From Phoronis australis (lineage: Eukaryota; Phoronida; Phoronidae), in contig NMRA01000037.1 of assembly GCA_002633005.1 (NCBI GenBank), positions 219,399-283,398 on the forward strand: DNA of 64,000 nucleotides, read 5' to 3'. Under the pieces are notes generated by a model. The model had not been told where the DNA came from. It ran no database searches and saw nothing but the letters and a program-made list of their open reading frames with translations. The position numbers and the translations under genes are program-made. Below are positions 47,980-60,900 of the stretch, piece by piece. Numbering within the stretch: the first letter of the stretch is position 1; every line of letters begins with the position of its first letter.

Positions 47980-50641
47980 AACTGTCGTAATTTACTTAAG
48001 CAAAATAGACAGGAATTCACTAAAATATGAACAAAAAGGAATGCAAATACCAGATTTCATGAAATATGAAGAAATTATATTAGTTATGATATTTTTTGGT
48101 CCTTGAACCCGATTTTGAAGTCGTAATTTCTGAGAAGCCCCCTCTAGCGAAGGTACGTGAAATTACAAGAGCAGAAGGAGTTGAAAGGCATTGCTATCAT
48201 GTGTGGCTGTTTTTGTCATTGACAGCGCTTCAGATTGGAATGGTCAAAACAGAGGATTAGACTGTAATTACACAGCTTATGAAGTTGTATCTTATAAAGG
48301 TGTTAGGCAATTACACATGGCGATAGTTGCCCATTGCCCCATTATTGCCTTGCCTGTGGCTTAACCACTTATTGTGGACCCCCACAATCCCCCCACATAA
48401 TTAAAAAGGCCTACTACTACTACACAACCGGTGCCGATAGTGAGTTGTGTTCTATGCAGGGATGTTGGTGCGTGACTTTCTTAGACAATCTAATCAAACG
48501 TATCATAGCTTTGTCGAGAAATACACTTAAACTAGTGCAAGATGTACCTGGGGCTGGGGTTAAAGTTGTCCGGATCACAAAACAAGCATTCTAGTCACGA
48601 AGGTGGAACAGGGCGTATAAATTACCTTGTGTGTGTCACTGTAGTGGGTGTAGTATTACCAAGCCACACAACTGCCAATGGCAGGAGCTCAAGGAAACAG
48701 CGTTTTGCTATTATTTCCCTCAAGTCTTTGGTTTCATTGTTAGTGAATGAAAATGATATAGCGAAAAAAGAATCCCAGTGAGTTGTTCGTAAATGGCATG
48801 AAAAGCAATAATACATAATTTGGGTAAACTCAGCTGCACAAGCACGTAGCTTTTAATTACTTCTGCTTTCCTACAGTTTATTGTTCACACATGCACTTAA
48901 AGTGAGGCAAGTTGATCACAGGCATCATGAATTTGCCATTTACATTGCATACCTGCGCTTGTAATGATTCCTTATCCAATGTGTCCAGAAAGCTCATTTT
49001 CATGTCTATTTGTGTTGCTTATAGCACAAGTCTTCTTAATTAAATCAGTTCTTGGCCACAGTAAGATTAAAAACTGGACGATCGCCGCACAAATGAAGAA
49101 GTTCATGATAAATCAACGTTTCGTCTATTCGTTAGACATCATCAGGATATTTACATAGGACAAAAAGTGCCAACATACATCTCAGGTGACATCTATGAAG
49201 TGAAGTGAGAGATACAGAGTAGTCAGTAGCTGGTCATCACCGTAGTTGCAGGGTCACCGAGCTCTGCATGTTGTTCAGGGAATCAGTAGCATGCTGGTTC
49301 TGAATGGCCTGTGAGTCTTTAATGTACAGTAATTCTTTATTAGTTTCACTGCAGATAACACTAACTGAATTGGCTCGGTGATTGTTGTTAACACAATGCC
49401 AATATATGTTGCTTTTCTCTGAGGTGTGATGTTCTCTCAGCCTGTCACAGAGGCGTCACTTCACTTCATGGATGTCAACTGATATGTATGTTGGCACTTG
49501 TTGTCCTGTGTAAATATCCTGATGATGTCTAATGAATAGATGAAACGTTGATTTATCATGAACTTAATCTTCATTTGTGCGGCAATCGTCTGGTTTTTAA
49601 GTCTATTCTTGTGAAGATAACTGAATGCAGACTGCTTTCCTTACAGTCAAGCAACCAAAGTCAATTTAATTTTGACGTAAGAGATGAACCCAGTTGTAGT
49701 GAACTGATTTTTATGATCCAAAAACACCAATTTCGGTTACTTTTTATGGTCTTCTTTTGCGGAATCACTATTTCTTGAAAATGTATAGGGTTTGTTTGCT
49801 CACAACTCTCTGGGAATTAACACTGTAAACACAGTTTGAATGATTATCACTGTTTGGAATTAAGTTGATGTAGAAGTCAGTGTAAGTGACAAATTCATGT
49901 AAGTGGCATAAATTGCACTATCTTGAATAGTCGAGTTGCACTGGTTTAACTTTTGTCCACCCAGTCACATATACGAGCACAAGTTACAATTTCGTTTATT
50001 GTGCATTGATTGCATGGATGATTATAGTCTGTTCTGGAGGCAACTGTGTTCATGGTGGGTTAATTATGTCCATATGATAATGATAGATACAAGATAAGTT
50101 AACCACACTTTTTAGATTTTGTTCTCATGAGCTTTTGTGGCTATGATATGCTCTTCACTTTAATCGGGCCACTGTTGAATGTATCTGCCTTGCACAGCGA
50201 CCAAAGAATGAAGTCTTGCATTTCTCTTTTCTTTGTGGTCACAGAGCACTAGGCCAGTTGGTACAAAGTTGCTGTGGTTTGAGTAAAAAAGTGTTTATTT
50301 TTATTATGGTAGAATCTCCCTAATTTCATTCAAAACTAATTACCAAAAAATGCTGCTTTCAAGGGCTTTTAAAATTTTCTGAATATCCACAATTTTTTAA
50401 AACATTGTCTACTCGTAGTCATCGTAACAGAGCTTGTCCGCCCTGTTCTCGTAAGATTTTATCGTATAATTATCTCATTCTGCTGTTGCCATTAGTGATC
50501 TGTGAGTCATACCAGTCCCATGAGTTTATAAAGCTTAAGAAATATGATTGTTGTTTTACCAGTACCAAATAAAAACTTTCATTTGTTTTTGTTGACATAC
50601 AGGTGTGTTGATGAAGAGTATCATCCAGGCACAGTGAGGTC
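47980..50641. other. DNAI7-ETFRF1 divergent intergenic region
   Basis: No coding exon is seen. A plus-strand donor GCGAAG then GTACGT at 48153 could end a non-coding first exon of ETFRF1, to be joined to the acceptor ending at 50602. The inverted repeat with hammerhead-like cores (49063-49603) occupies the middle. Short frames elsewhere show no features. Confidence 0.4.
49063..49603. mobile_element. Inverted-repeat element with hammerhead-like cores
   Basis: Arms 49063-49212 and 49455-49603 are imperfect reverse complements (about 150 bp each) around a spacer of about 240 bp. Read towards its outer end, each arm contains CTGATGA, then a 5-bp stem-loop (GTCTA-ACGAA-TAGAC on the left arm, minus strand; GTCTA-ATGAA-TAGAT on the right arm, plus strand), then GAAAC. 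This order is the conserved core of hammerhead ribozymes, which are known from terminal repeats of Penelope-like retroelements. An extra T precedes the stem, and the cleavage triplet and stem III are not clear. No protein remnant was recognised. Confidence 0.55.
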
Positions 50642-51279
50642 ATGTCGAGCACCAGGTGTAAAGTAATTCAGTTATATAAAAATGTAAGTAGGACGTGGCT
50701 ATTAATGCTGCTTACAATAAACCCACAAACTTCGGTAGTAATCTGACATAACGTGCCTGCATTTTAACACCAGTTTTCTCTGGCCAGTGAATAACGGGCG
50801 TCAACTGGTTCTCAAAATGCAGGCACGATATATAAGACTTGCCAAACTTCTGATGAAGACCGCTTACTGCTTTAAGTCCTTTCTCAGCTTGTTCTTTGTA
50901 AACTCGGATGAAGAGTGGTTTCTTGGCTTGGAAAGAATTGACAATTTGCTATTGCTTGAGATCCTGCTCAGCATATGAAATCTACCTTAAGTATATTTAT
51001 TGGGGTTTGTCTTTAAAGAGGTCCTGTGTCGATTGAAAGTTATTTGTTGTGCAATTTTCTCTCCAGCTGCTACATATGGGGCGGGATTACCCACGAGGTT
51101 ATCCGTACTTTCGCGACAAAGTCAAGAGTGCCTTTCTGGAACACAAGGATGAAACCAGACCAGAAGAGCTGAAAAAACTGCTGGCTAGAGGGCGCTACAT
51201 GTGCAAGGAATTGGAGGCATTCTATATGCTGAAAAAATACAGGACTATGAAGAAAAGATATTACGAAGAGCCAAAATAA
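50642..51279 (+). CDS. ETFRF1: Electron transfer flavoprotein regulatory factor 1 (LYRM5)
   Basis: Small mitochondrial LYR-family protein that regulates the electron transfer flavoprotein. Two coding exons join in phase 0: 50642-50683 (MSSTRCKVIQLYKN, then donor GTAAGT) and 51067-51279 (acceptor TCTCCAG). They encode 84 residues, close to the human protein of about 88. The LYR-type motif is LYK in the first exon, followed by LLHMGRDYPRGYPYF, FLEHKDETRPEELKKLLARG and ELEAFYMLKKYRTMKKRYY, all hallmarks of this subfamily. An acceptor at 50601-50602 upstream of the ATG indicates a non-coding first exon. It stands head-to-head with DNAI7, as LYRM5 and CASC1 do in human. The boundary and start are well supported. 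Confidence 0.93.
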
Positions 51280-51983
51280 CAGAAGAGATAGTGGTGGTTA
51301 AATATCTTTTGGTACTAAAACAATTGCCGATAAAAGCTGTCATTGATGCTGTAAGAATACAGCATTGTGTATCATCGATTGAAGATTTTGACCATGAAGG
51401 CACACCTCTTTACAAATATCTCTTAATGTTGACCATTTTCATAATGCCAGCAGTACTGATTTGACAGGTGATTGTGTCCATGTCTGACTTTATTAAACAG
51501 TGAAGGCTTGTGGTCATGGGCTGATCACTCAGCTTCACAGTCAAGAGAGATTTTCCAGTAAAAGATTAGCCAAGAATTTTTCTGATACAACAGTTTATTA
51601 TCTCTTCTGGAGTAAGCATCAATGGTGCGGCTTATGGAGAACTCGAAATTCACCACTAGGTGTCGCAAGGGTCCTTCTGATAGACATTCCTGCATTCGGG
51701 TAAATCACACATGTGCCTGATCATCAGAATGCCCCATGCTGACAAACTGCTTTCTGATCTCAATATATTCAGATGTCAAAAAGAAGGATCTTCATTAGCA
51801 TCACATAGGGAATATCCGGCAGTGGCCATACAATTATGACCAAGTTGAAATGCACTGCCAATAATAATCCTTTTATCTGAATAAAAATGGAATAAGAACA
51901 ACAGGGCTTGGTGTACTGTCTTTACTCTAGTCTGTCTATTAGGCTGACAACTGGAGTTGGACGTTGACCTGGGCAGTCCTTGG
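51280..51983. other. Convergent intergenic space between ETFRF1 and the DRAM-like gene
   Basis: No gene is seen. The 3' UTRs of both genes must fall here. A minus-strand AATAAA (within TTTATTATC at about 51595) could serve the DRAM-like gene. A CCACTAGGTGTCGC word at about 51653 resembles the CTCF core only partly. Confidence 0.4.
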
Positions 51984-54900
51984 CTATGTCTCCGCCACTT
52001 CGTCAAGGTGACTGCTGTATGTCTGGCCTCTCATAATGACTTGTGGTGGAAGGACATGGTAGCCACTGAAGTCCCAGGCAAATGTTACATAGTAAATGCC
52101 CATGAGTACTGCAGTGATCCATTCGCACACGGCCACACTGTTCAAGAGGTGCAGGTGCACGTCGGGGTAGGCCTGTAATCGTGTGGAATTGTAGAGGTCG
52201 GTTATGCACACAGGTAATGTTATGGTGGGGAGAGAGTCAAGCCTTGTATTTTATGTTACACAACATGCAGTGGTGTCGTGAACAGTATCCCCAAAAAGAT
52301 GTCTGTAGTCTGAGGCGGATATCACATAAGAATACATATATTTATGTTGCAATGGGACATTGGGTCTTCGTGGATGTACCTCACAGTCCTTGGAATCTAT
52401 TTTGAAACCGATTATGAGCGCCCCCTTTCATCTCAAAAATAACGTTTCATTTAGACCACTCTGACTTGCCGTCATTACCACTTGCCGTCATTGTGAAATT
52501 TCATGATCTTCAGTTATTGCTTAGTGGCATACCGGGTGTGATTTAAAGGCTTGGAAAGAACTGTCACTGGTTCTTGGTGGAGACCTGACTCCACAAGTTG
52601 TTACAGAGCGTGGTCTCTAGGGAATAATAAACTGTTTACAAACCCATAAAGTACTTCCCATTTGAGGTATGAACAAATTGAAACCGACTCGATGTTATTA
52701 GGGTAAAGGCAAAAGTTCGCTTCTTTGGTTGGTTGGAAAGCAGGTTTATCGCCGCTTTAAATTTAGGGTTGATCAAAATTATGAAAGATTTGTGTAAACA
52801 TGTGTTTAGAGTGAATTCCTTGTCGGTGTTCCGGCTGCATTATAGGTGGTGTCATTGGAATTTAAATTTAACGGCAAAGGCAAAATTTTAAATTGACGTT
52901 ACTACTTAGCTGTTTTAAGTCACAACTTGACGGGAAAAGGAGAACAGTTGTTCTGTATGCCCTGTATAGCATCCTTCTTGCTCTCAGTAATGGCTGTTCG
53001 TTGTGCCTGACAGCGACATGCCGGGCAAAACCAGTGTTTTAGCGTAATTTATGAGGCTGGCAGTTTATATTCGTTTTAACGTAGTGCGATATACTAAAAC
53101 TTCCATTAGTTGTTTGAAGCCAAGTTGTGGTTGAGGTTGTTTCGTCAGATATTATGTTGTAAAGTCATTAAAAAGTTTGAATTTTACATCGACATTGTTG
53201 GTGGGACTTTAAATTTTTATGCTAACCGCTAACCGTTATACTTACGCTTGTTAACCAGAAACTGACACCCAGGCTCACTGTAACGAGTTAAGAAATTGAC
53301 CATTTCGTTTTCTTTCACATGGTTGTTGTAAACCTGGCCCTCGTTCAAGAAATTATAATTTCGTTCGTATCTCGCTTCATAAACATCATTTCGTTCCAAG
53401 TTGAGGGTTCCGTTTAAACTTAAATGGAAACGCAGTGTCAAAAGTTTATACAATCGGGCATTGTGTGGCTTGTGGAACCGAGAGGCCAATAATTTGACTA
53501 GCTTTTGAGATCATCGTATCTCCGTCTCTGAGAAATGGTTGATGGATTCACATTAAACTTACAGATTAATTATGCTTTATGCACAGATTTGTAAAACGCT
53601 TTTAGGATTTTATTTTATCGTTGCACTTTTGCATGAGGGGTCATAGCACTTCAATGAAAGAGACATCATAGAAAACCATAACAGAGTTTTTGAGATTTCA
53701 TCTTGAACATTTTTGTCAAATAAAATTTGACAATGCCATTGATTGATACCGTTTGGTTTGCTATCAATGAACCAAGTTTCTTTTTTGCTACGTTTTATTA
53801 AACAGGATGATCACGTGACCTAATCAGTGACAAGCTGGTTCAGAAAAAGTCAAAATCAAATTCTGCAAGCTCTCTCCTTACTGAAACTATACTTGTTGAA
53901 AATTAAAATATTTAGTATGGTAAATATTTAGATAAATAGGGTCTTATATAATTTGAGGTCTCTTGCTTAAAGAAAGGAAAATAAGGTTGCCCATATTATT
54001 GCCGTATACTCATGCAGATACATATCCTGGAGTTGTACGGGTTAATGGGTACGTATTCATCAATTTAGTCACTTGTTGCTGGTTTGTTAGATCTTTTGTG
54101 GCAAAATTAGTTACGCAAACGATTGAAACTAAGGGATTTCAAACAAATCCCAGAATAAAATTCAAATTAACGTCAGAGTTGCAACAACAAACCGTAATTC
54201 GGGGAATAATTTTTGCCATGAGCACATTTTAACACCAAACTCGGTTCTTGCTGTGATTGAGCAAGAGCCTTTAAGAACAATTGGCGCCGATGAACAGTCT
54301 TCATATTTCAATTTCACAACTTCCGGCTGTATTCTCACCATCGCTCAGTGAGAGTCTCTATGGTCTTGTGCAACGAAAGACAATTAAAGCTTCCAAATAC
54401 GAGCGTAATTTTACTAAAAATGCTCAGATAGTGAAAGGATACTGCCAGTTACCATGGCGACAGTTGCAGCAACGACAACGAATAGTTTGATCAAGACTAG
54501 CCAATGGGTAGCCTTGTCATGGGACCTTAGACGTAGTGACAGGAGCGTCTGCATCCAGATGTAGACCATACCCAGACCAAATGCCATACAAGCGCCAATC
54601 ACGTGCGGTATTAGCGTTGTTGACGATAGCTAGAAAAAAGTATGGAAGGTTAAAAGTTATTAACGGCAGACAAAATGCACGGAGTCTCTTGTATCATGAA
54701 ACCCAATTCAAGGACATTAACTCCGGGTGTTGTATGATTTATTGCGCGATTTTGTGGTGTCTGCACGAACGGGCCGACTGACGGACGTTTTCTGTGACGG
54801 TTGCTTCTCCAGTGTTCGGTTGTCGGGTTGGTGTTCTTGTCCTGTTTTACAACGCACGTGGACAACATTGTCAATGTTTAAAGCTACATTTCGCCGTCTT

Positions 54901-57900
54901 TCTCTGCATGGCCGCGGCTAAAACAAAAATCGAATTAGGTATTATATTCTCCGACGAAATCCTTCAGCGTAATAGTCCTTACGGTACCGTGAGGGAATTC
55001 TGGCAAAATATCGAAATCATCTGTGACAAACCTCGATTGTGTTCGGAAATGGTCTATGTAGGCAGTGCGTATGACTTCAATCGTGAAATTAAATGGAATT
55101 CAGCTGTCAATGTAAGAAATGTTATGAGACCAATTTTATGAGAGTAAGATGCCTGGTTCTATTTTCGTTCTTCAGTCAGCTAAACGGGGCAAAATATAAC
55201 TTTAATTAAAAGAAAACGTAATACAGAATAGCGCAAGAGCGATGTGCTTTGTAACGTGCATCGGGTGTCCGAGAAAATGGATTTATTACTCCCTAGCGTA
55301 CAATTGAGGATTAGAGAACGCCAATCGGACAATGAAAAATCTTTGCTTTGGGTCCACTGGGAGGATTGGTATTCTTCCATGGGGCAAATTTCTGTGTTCA
55401 GGCCCGTACTGAGCCAGCACTGAGCGAGGGGTGGTTCGAATTTCTAGAACGGTGGACTTTTTATATTTTACAAACGTCGACACTGTAGAGTTTTCGGTAA
55501 AGGCCTTTGTCGCGCAGCTTAATTATGGGTGGGGATCTGTAAACATAACGATGACTCTCAGCTCTATGTTCATGAGATGACACAGATTTTGTAATACCAG
55601 ATATGAGTATGCTGTGACGGTTACTTGCAAAGAACGGGACACAAATTCGGATGCGGTCCAGAAAGAGAACGTTCTCGCATTACCTCCTGCCAAAATTTCA
55701 AATCAGCCATGCTAAAATGCCGAGTGATTATACACCTCATTACATACTCAAATGGAAATCATGATAAAGTTTAGGCTAAACGGCGAATGACTTGACGAAA
55801 TTGTTTATCCGGTTGTATTTTGCGTGTTATTTAATTTGCTGACATCGCTGGAAATGGGAACAGCCCACTATTTCGCAGGTTCTCTACTCCGGAGGTTCAC
55901 TGCTTCACTAGAAATGGTGGTCAGATTTCGTTTGCGTGCGTCTGCATGCGAAATTGCCTGCATGTCTTAAAATAAGTACACACGTGCATTTTTAGAACGA
56001 TATGAAGTCGGAATACTGATGAATTATCAACCACGACGCATTAATCAAATCCATGCCACGATCGCAACGCAACGCGACTGAAGAGTTTAGGGCCCGGCGC
56101 TGCGCCACAACCTCATCCAAGGAACCTCGTACTCGGCCGGGTAGAAACTAAAAGTGATAGGTAGGCCACTTTACCTGGTTGTATTTTTGTGAGTTACATC
56201 GCTGGAGGTTCCTCCGAAGGTTCTACTCCGAAAATATCTAAAATTTCGAACTCGGGTATAATTTTTATGCTTTTGCATGCAAAAATAAACGATACTTAGG
56301 TAATTAGATGCGCTGAGTGGTGTACATGTACCTATACCGAAAACAACGTTCGGCTGCTACTGTTTTCATGCACATACGAAATTGCCCGCATGTCTTACAA
56401 ATACGGAAAAATGTGTATGTTCTTGCATTTTTAGTTCGGTAGCAGCCCTTCTTTTACAAACTTCGTTGAAAACATGACTAAACTTTTTGTTGGAAAACTT
56501 GATACAGAGTCGCTAGTACATGTAGCGTCGAAACGGTCTCCTGTCTTCAGGTGTGCAGCTACGTTGCAAAACACTGAGGGACGTAACAAACAAACAAATT
56601 AAAGCCCTGGCTATGTTTCGAAACTGCATGTCTCACCATCAGGCAATAAGTGGATGAACATATACGAAGCTAAATAAATAGTGAAATACACGTGACAGCA
56701 GGTAGAGAGGCATACAGGAGGGGCAGAGAGTGGGAATGTGTCACACGGTAAGAAGATCACAAGCCTATCGAAACAGAGCCAACGTGCGGTACACACCTGT
56801 CAGCTGCTCATTCAACACAGATTTTGTCGTGACTGATCTATCACGATTCCAAAATCTTTGGCCAAAATGTGACATTTTTCGTAATTGATAATTAATTATT
56901 ATATATACACAACGACGACTCTCAGCTCTAAAGTTCCCAACTAGATCATACGGAATTCGTAATACCAGAAATGAGGATTCCCTGACGGTTGCTCGCAAAG
57001 AACAGGACCCATTCCCAACTTCGGATATAATGTGGTCCAGAATGTTCCCGCGTTACTCCCTGCCAAACTTTCAAACCTGGCGTGCTTAAATGAGTAATTA
57101 CACCTCATTACATACTCGAAAGGAAATATTTAATCGTAGCATGATCGACTTGAATGTTTTAATCTGGTTGTATTTTGCGTGTTACTTAACTTGCTTACAT
57201 CGCTGGAAATGGGAACAGCTCAGTATTACAAAGTTTCATTACTCTGAAGGTTCACTATTCCGAAGGTTCACCACTCCGAAAAGATATAGAATTTCGGACT
57301 TGAGTGTATCAGATATACCCTTATACCTGCAAAAATAAACAACACTTCGGTTATTAGATGCTAGATCCACTAAGTGGTGTACCTATGCTCAAACAACGCC
57401 CGGATTTCGTGCGCATGCGAAATTGCCCGCATGTCTTTCGAATATGGAAAATGAGTACGCACTTGAATTTTTAAAAGAGTATGAAGTAGGAATATTGATG
57501 AATTATTAAACACGATACATTCATCAAATCCATGTCAAAGTCGCATCATTTAGCAGCGTGACTGAGCTAGTTTAGGGCCGCTGCCCCTCAAACTCACCCA
57601 TTGGAACCACGCGCATGGCCGGGTCGAAACTAAATGTAGTTAGTAGGCTACTCTGGCCCTGACAGTCTTCACGAAGTCGGAGAGTCCCATTCAGTCTTCT
57701 TAAATTTAAAACCTCCGCTATTGGAAGTTGAAGTCCTGACCCGATGTTGCCCCTGCTTGAGACTGAATGAGTCGTTAGTTAGCCTAAAGATTCACGATTG
57801 GCAGTGATTGGAGCTGAGCTCATTTGTAAACAATGTAATCAGTGTTTTAAGAACTATTCAGCTTTTGTACACCCTTAAATGGTTACTAAATGGGCACAAA

Positions 57901-60900
57901 TACAATACTTTTCTCATGTCAGTTCCGATTCGTTAGCAAACAATCAGAGTAAAACTGTCGGAGTTCTAGTTTCGGAATTGTGGATATTCGAAGTACGGGA
58001 CTTTCGGAGTAGTGAACCTTCGGAATAATAACATGCAACCTTGGAAATCAAGTTTGTTGCTCGTATGACACCTGAGAGGCTGTGCGCCAGTGGCACTGAT
58101 TGACAAGAGAAGACTTTCTTCATTGACCAAAGTTTTTATTAGGTCTAGACCTACTTTTCCCTAATAATATGAACATGCTCGTCGGGGTCTTCTTAGTGCG
58201 AGAAAATACGGTAGTTCATGGGCGGTGTAGCACTTAAAAAAATGCGTGGCTACAGCCTCCCTGTGGTGCACCGCCCATAGACCATGGGGGCGCAGCACTA
58301 AACAAACTGGGGACTATAGCCCCCCAACCCCCTATGGTGCGCCGTCCATGTAGTTAAATGTCTGATTTTTTTAGCAAAGACGGAGGACTGCCTACAGAGA
58401 ACTTAATTATCGTCGCCGTGTTCTAAATTTAAAAGAATGGAAACGCACACACATGTACACGCATGCATATGATCCACCAATCCACAGCCAAAGCTGACAT
58501 TTGAAAATGTTTCCACGTTACCGTACTCTGCCACTATCAAAATAGCAGAAAAACCTACTTTCTGCTATTTTGTTTCTTGGTCAGTACTTTTTGGGAGCCT
58601 ATCTAGGCGGGTATAGACATTAACTTCTAGACTCCCGTGTTACCCTGTGTTGTAGCCACCACGCGCGTTCAATGCCGATGAGTAACATAAAACCTCCTCT
58701 AATCGTCTGCACGATCCTGTCATCAAGCACCATTCGGCGAAGTTGACCGGGTACGGCCCGATGGTTACGTGAACTAAATTCAAAATTATTAGTGACTTAG
58801 TTATCATTGTAGTTAGTAGTACCAGTAGCTGCAACAATTTTGTTGATGTCGTCCATCTGTATCCCACCTTTAACGGATAGGCCGGGGCTGGACCTTTTCC
58901 GCGGGGGGGAGGGGGGTTCGATCGAAACCCCCGAACCCCCCCCCCCCACCTACGGGCCTGACAGTGTTCATAACAGATGAACATCAGTGCTCGGAATCTA
59001 ACTTTTTACTCGACTGGATATCGAACATGCTTTTTTCATTTCCATTCTACTCAGATAATCATGAAGTCAAAGTAATCATCTGCTGTTCTGTGCTCGAGTA
59101 TATTATGGATTACAAGGATAAGTGAGAAATCCTCTTTTGCACTTGATGACCTGCGCTATAAGTTTAATGGAATCTGTTCTCGAAGAAAATAACGAGTTTT
59201 TATTCAAAATCTCGAGTTTGTAGCTTGAAGTATTGGGGCTTTGAGACACTCGCCTGCGTAAACCGTAATATATTGGGGCGCAGAATGATAGATAAAACTG
59301 AAATATCCGTAAAATAATTGAGATTTCGAGTGAAAGGAATAGTTCCTCGAGCTCCGGTCAGATAAACTGGCGAAAACGCTGGTATTACCGTCGAAACGTC
59401 GTTGCAGCATGGGAACGGTCACAAACGCCTCCTGGGTGTGTTGCGGTGTTTAAGTTTGGCTTAAAATGTGTATACCAATACCTGAAAATTGGCGACAATG
59501 CTCATACCCAAAGCTGACAATACTCCACAAATGTAGCTATGGAGAGAAAAGGCGCAACCACTCCGTACGATGGCGCTTGAGACTGAATGGAAGTCTAGGA
59601 AGGCCTCGACTTGTTTGGTGCGGAAGTACGCTGTCAAACCCACTGAAAAGTTTTGTGGCACGCCAGTTAGACAATCTTGTGGAATTTAAATGTTCCCAAA
59701 CAACTTGGTGAATATATAACGCGTTTAAAAAATAAGAGCATAGGTATAAAAGATGAAAGATTTTATACAATATGTATTTCTGAAAGGAAAATTCCAATAA
59801 TTTTGATGCGTACCATACACTCTTTTTGGGGTAAATAATTATTGAAAGTGTGGTGGCGCACTAAAAACAACGTCACAGCTCTGTGGAACTTCACTTTTTT
59901 GAAATTGATGCTAGAATACAGACAGCTCTCCAACTAACACGATTTTGATCTATTGATGGAACACTGTTCTCTTTCCTTTGTTTTCCAGAACGAGTCTCGC
60001 AATTCATAGATGTCATTAAGGTATGACGGAACATGTATCTTTAATTGAGTACTTACCAGCCATAGCTGTAAGGTTAAGCATCTGTCCGAATATACAACTC
60101 TCTGGTTTTATTGCTCCAGTGTCACTGTGTAAAAACAATTTTTGCGAAATACGTTATTGATGGTAATTCCTGAATATATGATACCATATAGGCATGCACT
60201 ATTCAAAGAACTAAACGTCGTGTTTATAACGAAGACCTTGTTTGCAAATCGTGTAGAATGATAATAATGACAAAGTCATGATCTTGACAGTAGTATGAAG
60301 ATTGCCTGTATTTACAGCCATCTAAGGCGTACTGCATTAAACCCAAATTTATAATCATGCAACATAACTTACTAAACCCAGAGAGTAGTTCCGTACTGTA
60401 CCTGATAAATGGAATGTATCTGTCAGTCCCGTGTTGTTCAAGTTTAAAGATAACGAAGCTGAAAGGCAGGAAAATAGACATGGATCTAAAACTGGTAGCA
60501 TTTTATGCGCGCTTTATCATCCTAGTACACCTTCATGCCGCAAGGACAATGTAGGCTTGGTGCAGTGCAGTATGCGTAGCAGCGTCATGACCTTGGGTGG
60601 TTTTGGGATAATGTTCTCCATGATTGCTATATTGGCCACCTACTCTTGATCACTTTACAAAAACTTGTAATTTGGTCGAAAAGTAATTTTGTGTAGCTGC
60701 TACTTGCTGTGTAATTCTAAAAGATTTAAACAGCAAATCTGCTGACTGCTAAAATCTTCAAATCAGTTCGCTATGTGTAAATATATAATATCCACATTTG
60801 GGAGGCCACGTCTGAAATTCCCGTGCATGACTTGGGTAAATTTTCAAGCCTCCGACCCGCTCTGATTTAGGGACTGCACGTGCAAGAATTTCATTATAAT

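Noticed and set aside
51185-51198. TAGAGGGCGCTAC in ETFRF1 as a CTCF site
   Set aside because: Coding sequence of a conserved protein segment (LLARGRYMC) explains it, and the left half of the consensus is poor.
53229-53489. 86-codon minus-strand frame as a separate gene
   Set aside because: Only the 32-nt piece 53246-53277 fits a gene; the rest shows no family features and lies in an intron.
54447-54460. GTTACCATGGCGAC on the plus strand, a very good X-box (RFX) match
   Set aside because: It lies inside coding exon 5 of the DRAM-like gene and is explained by Val-Ala-Met-Val codons; no promoter is expected there.
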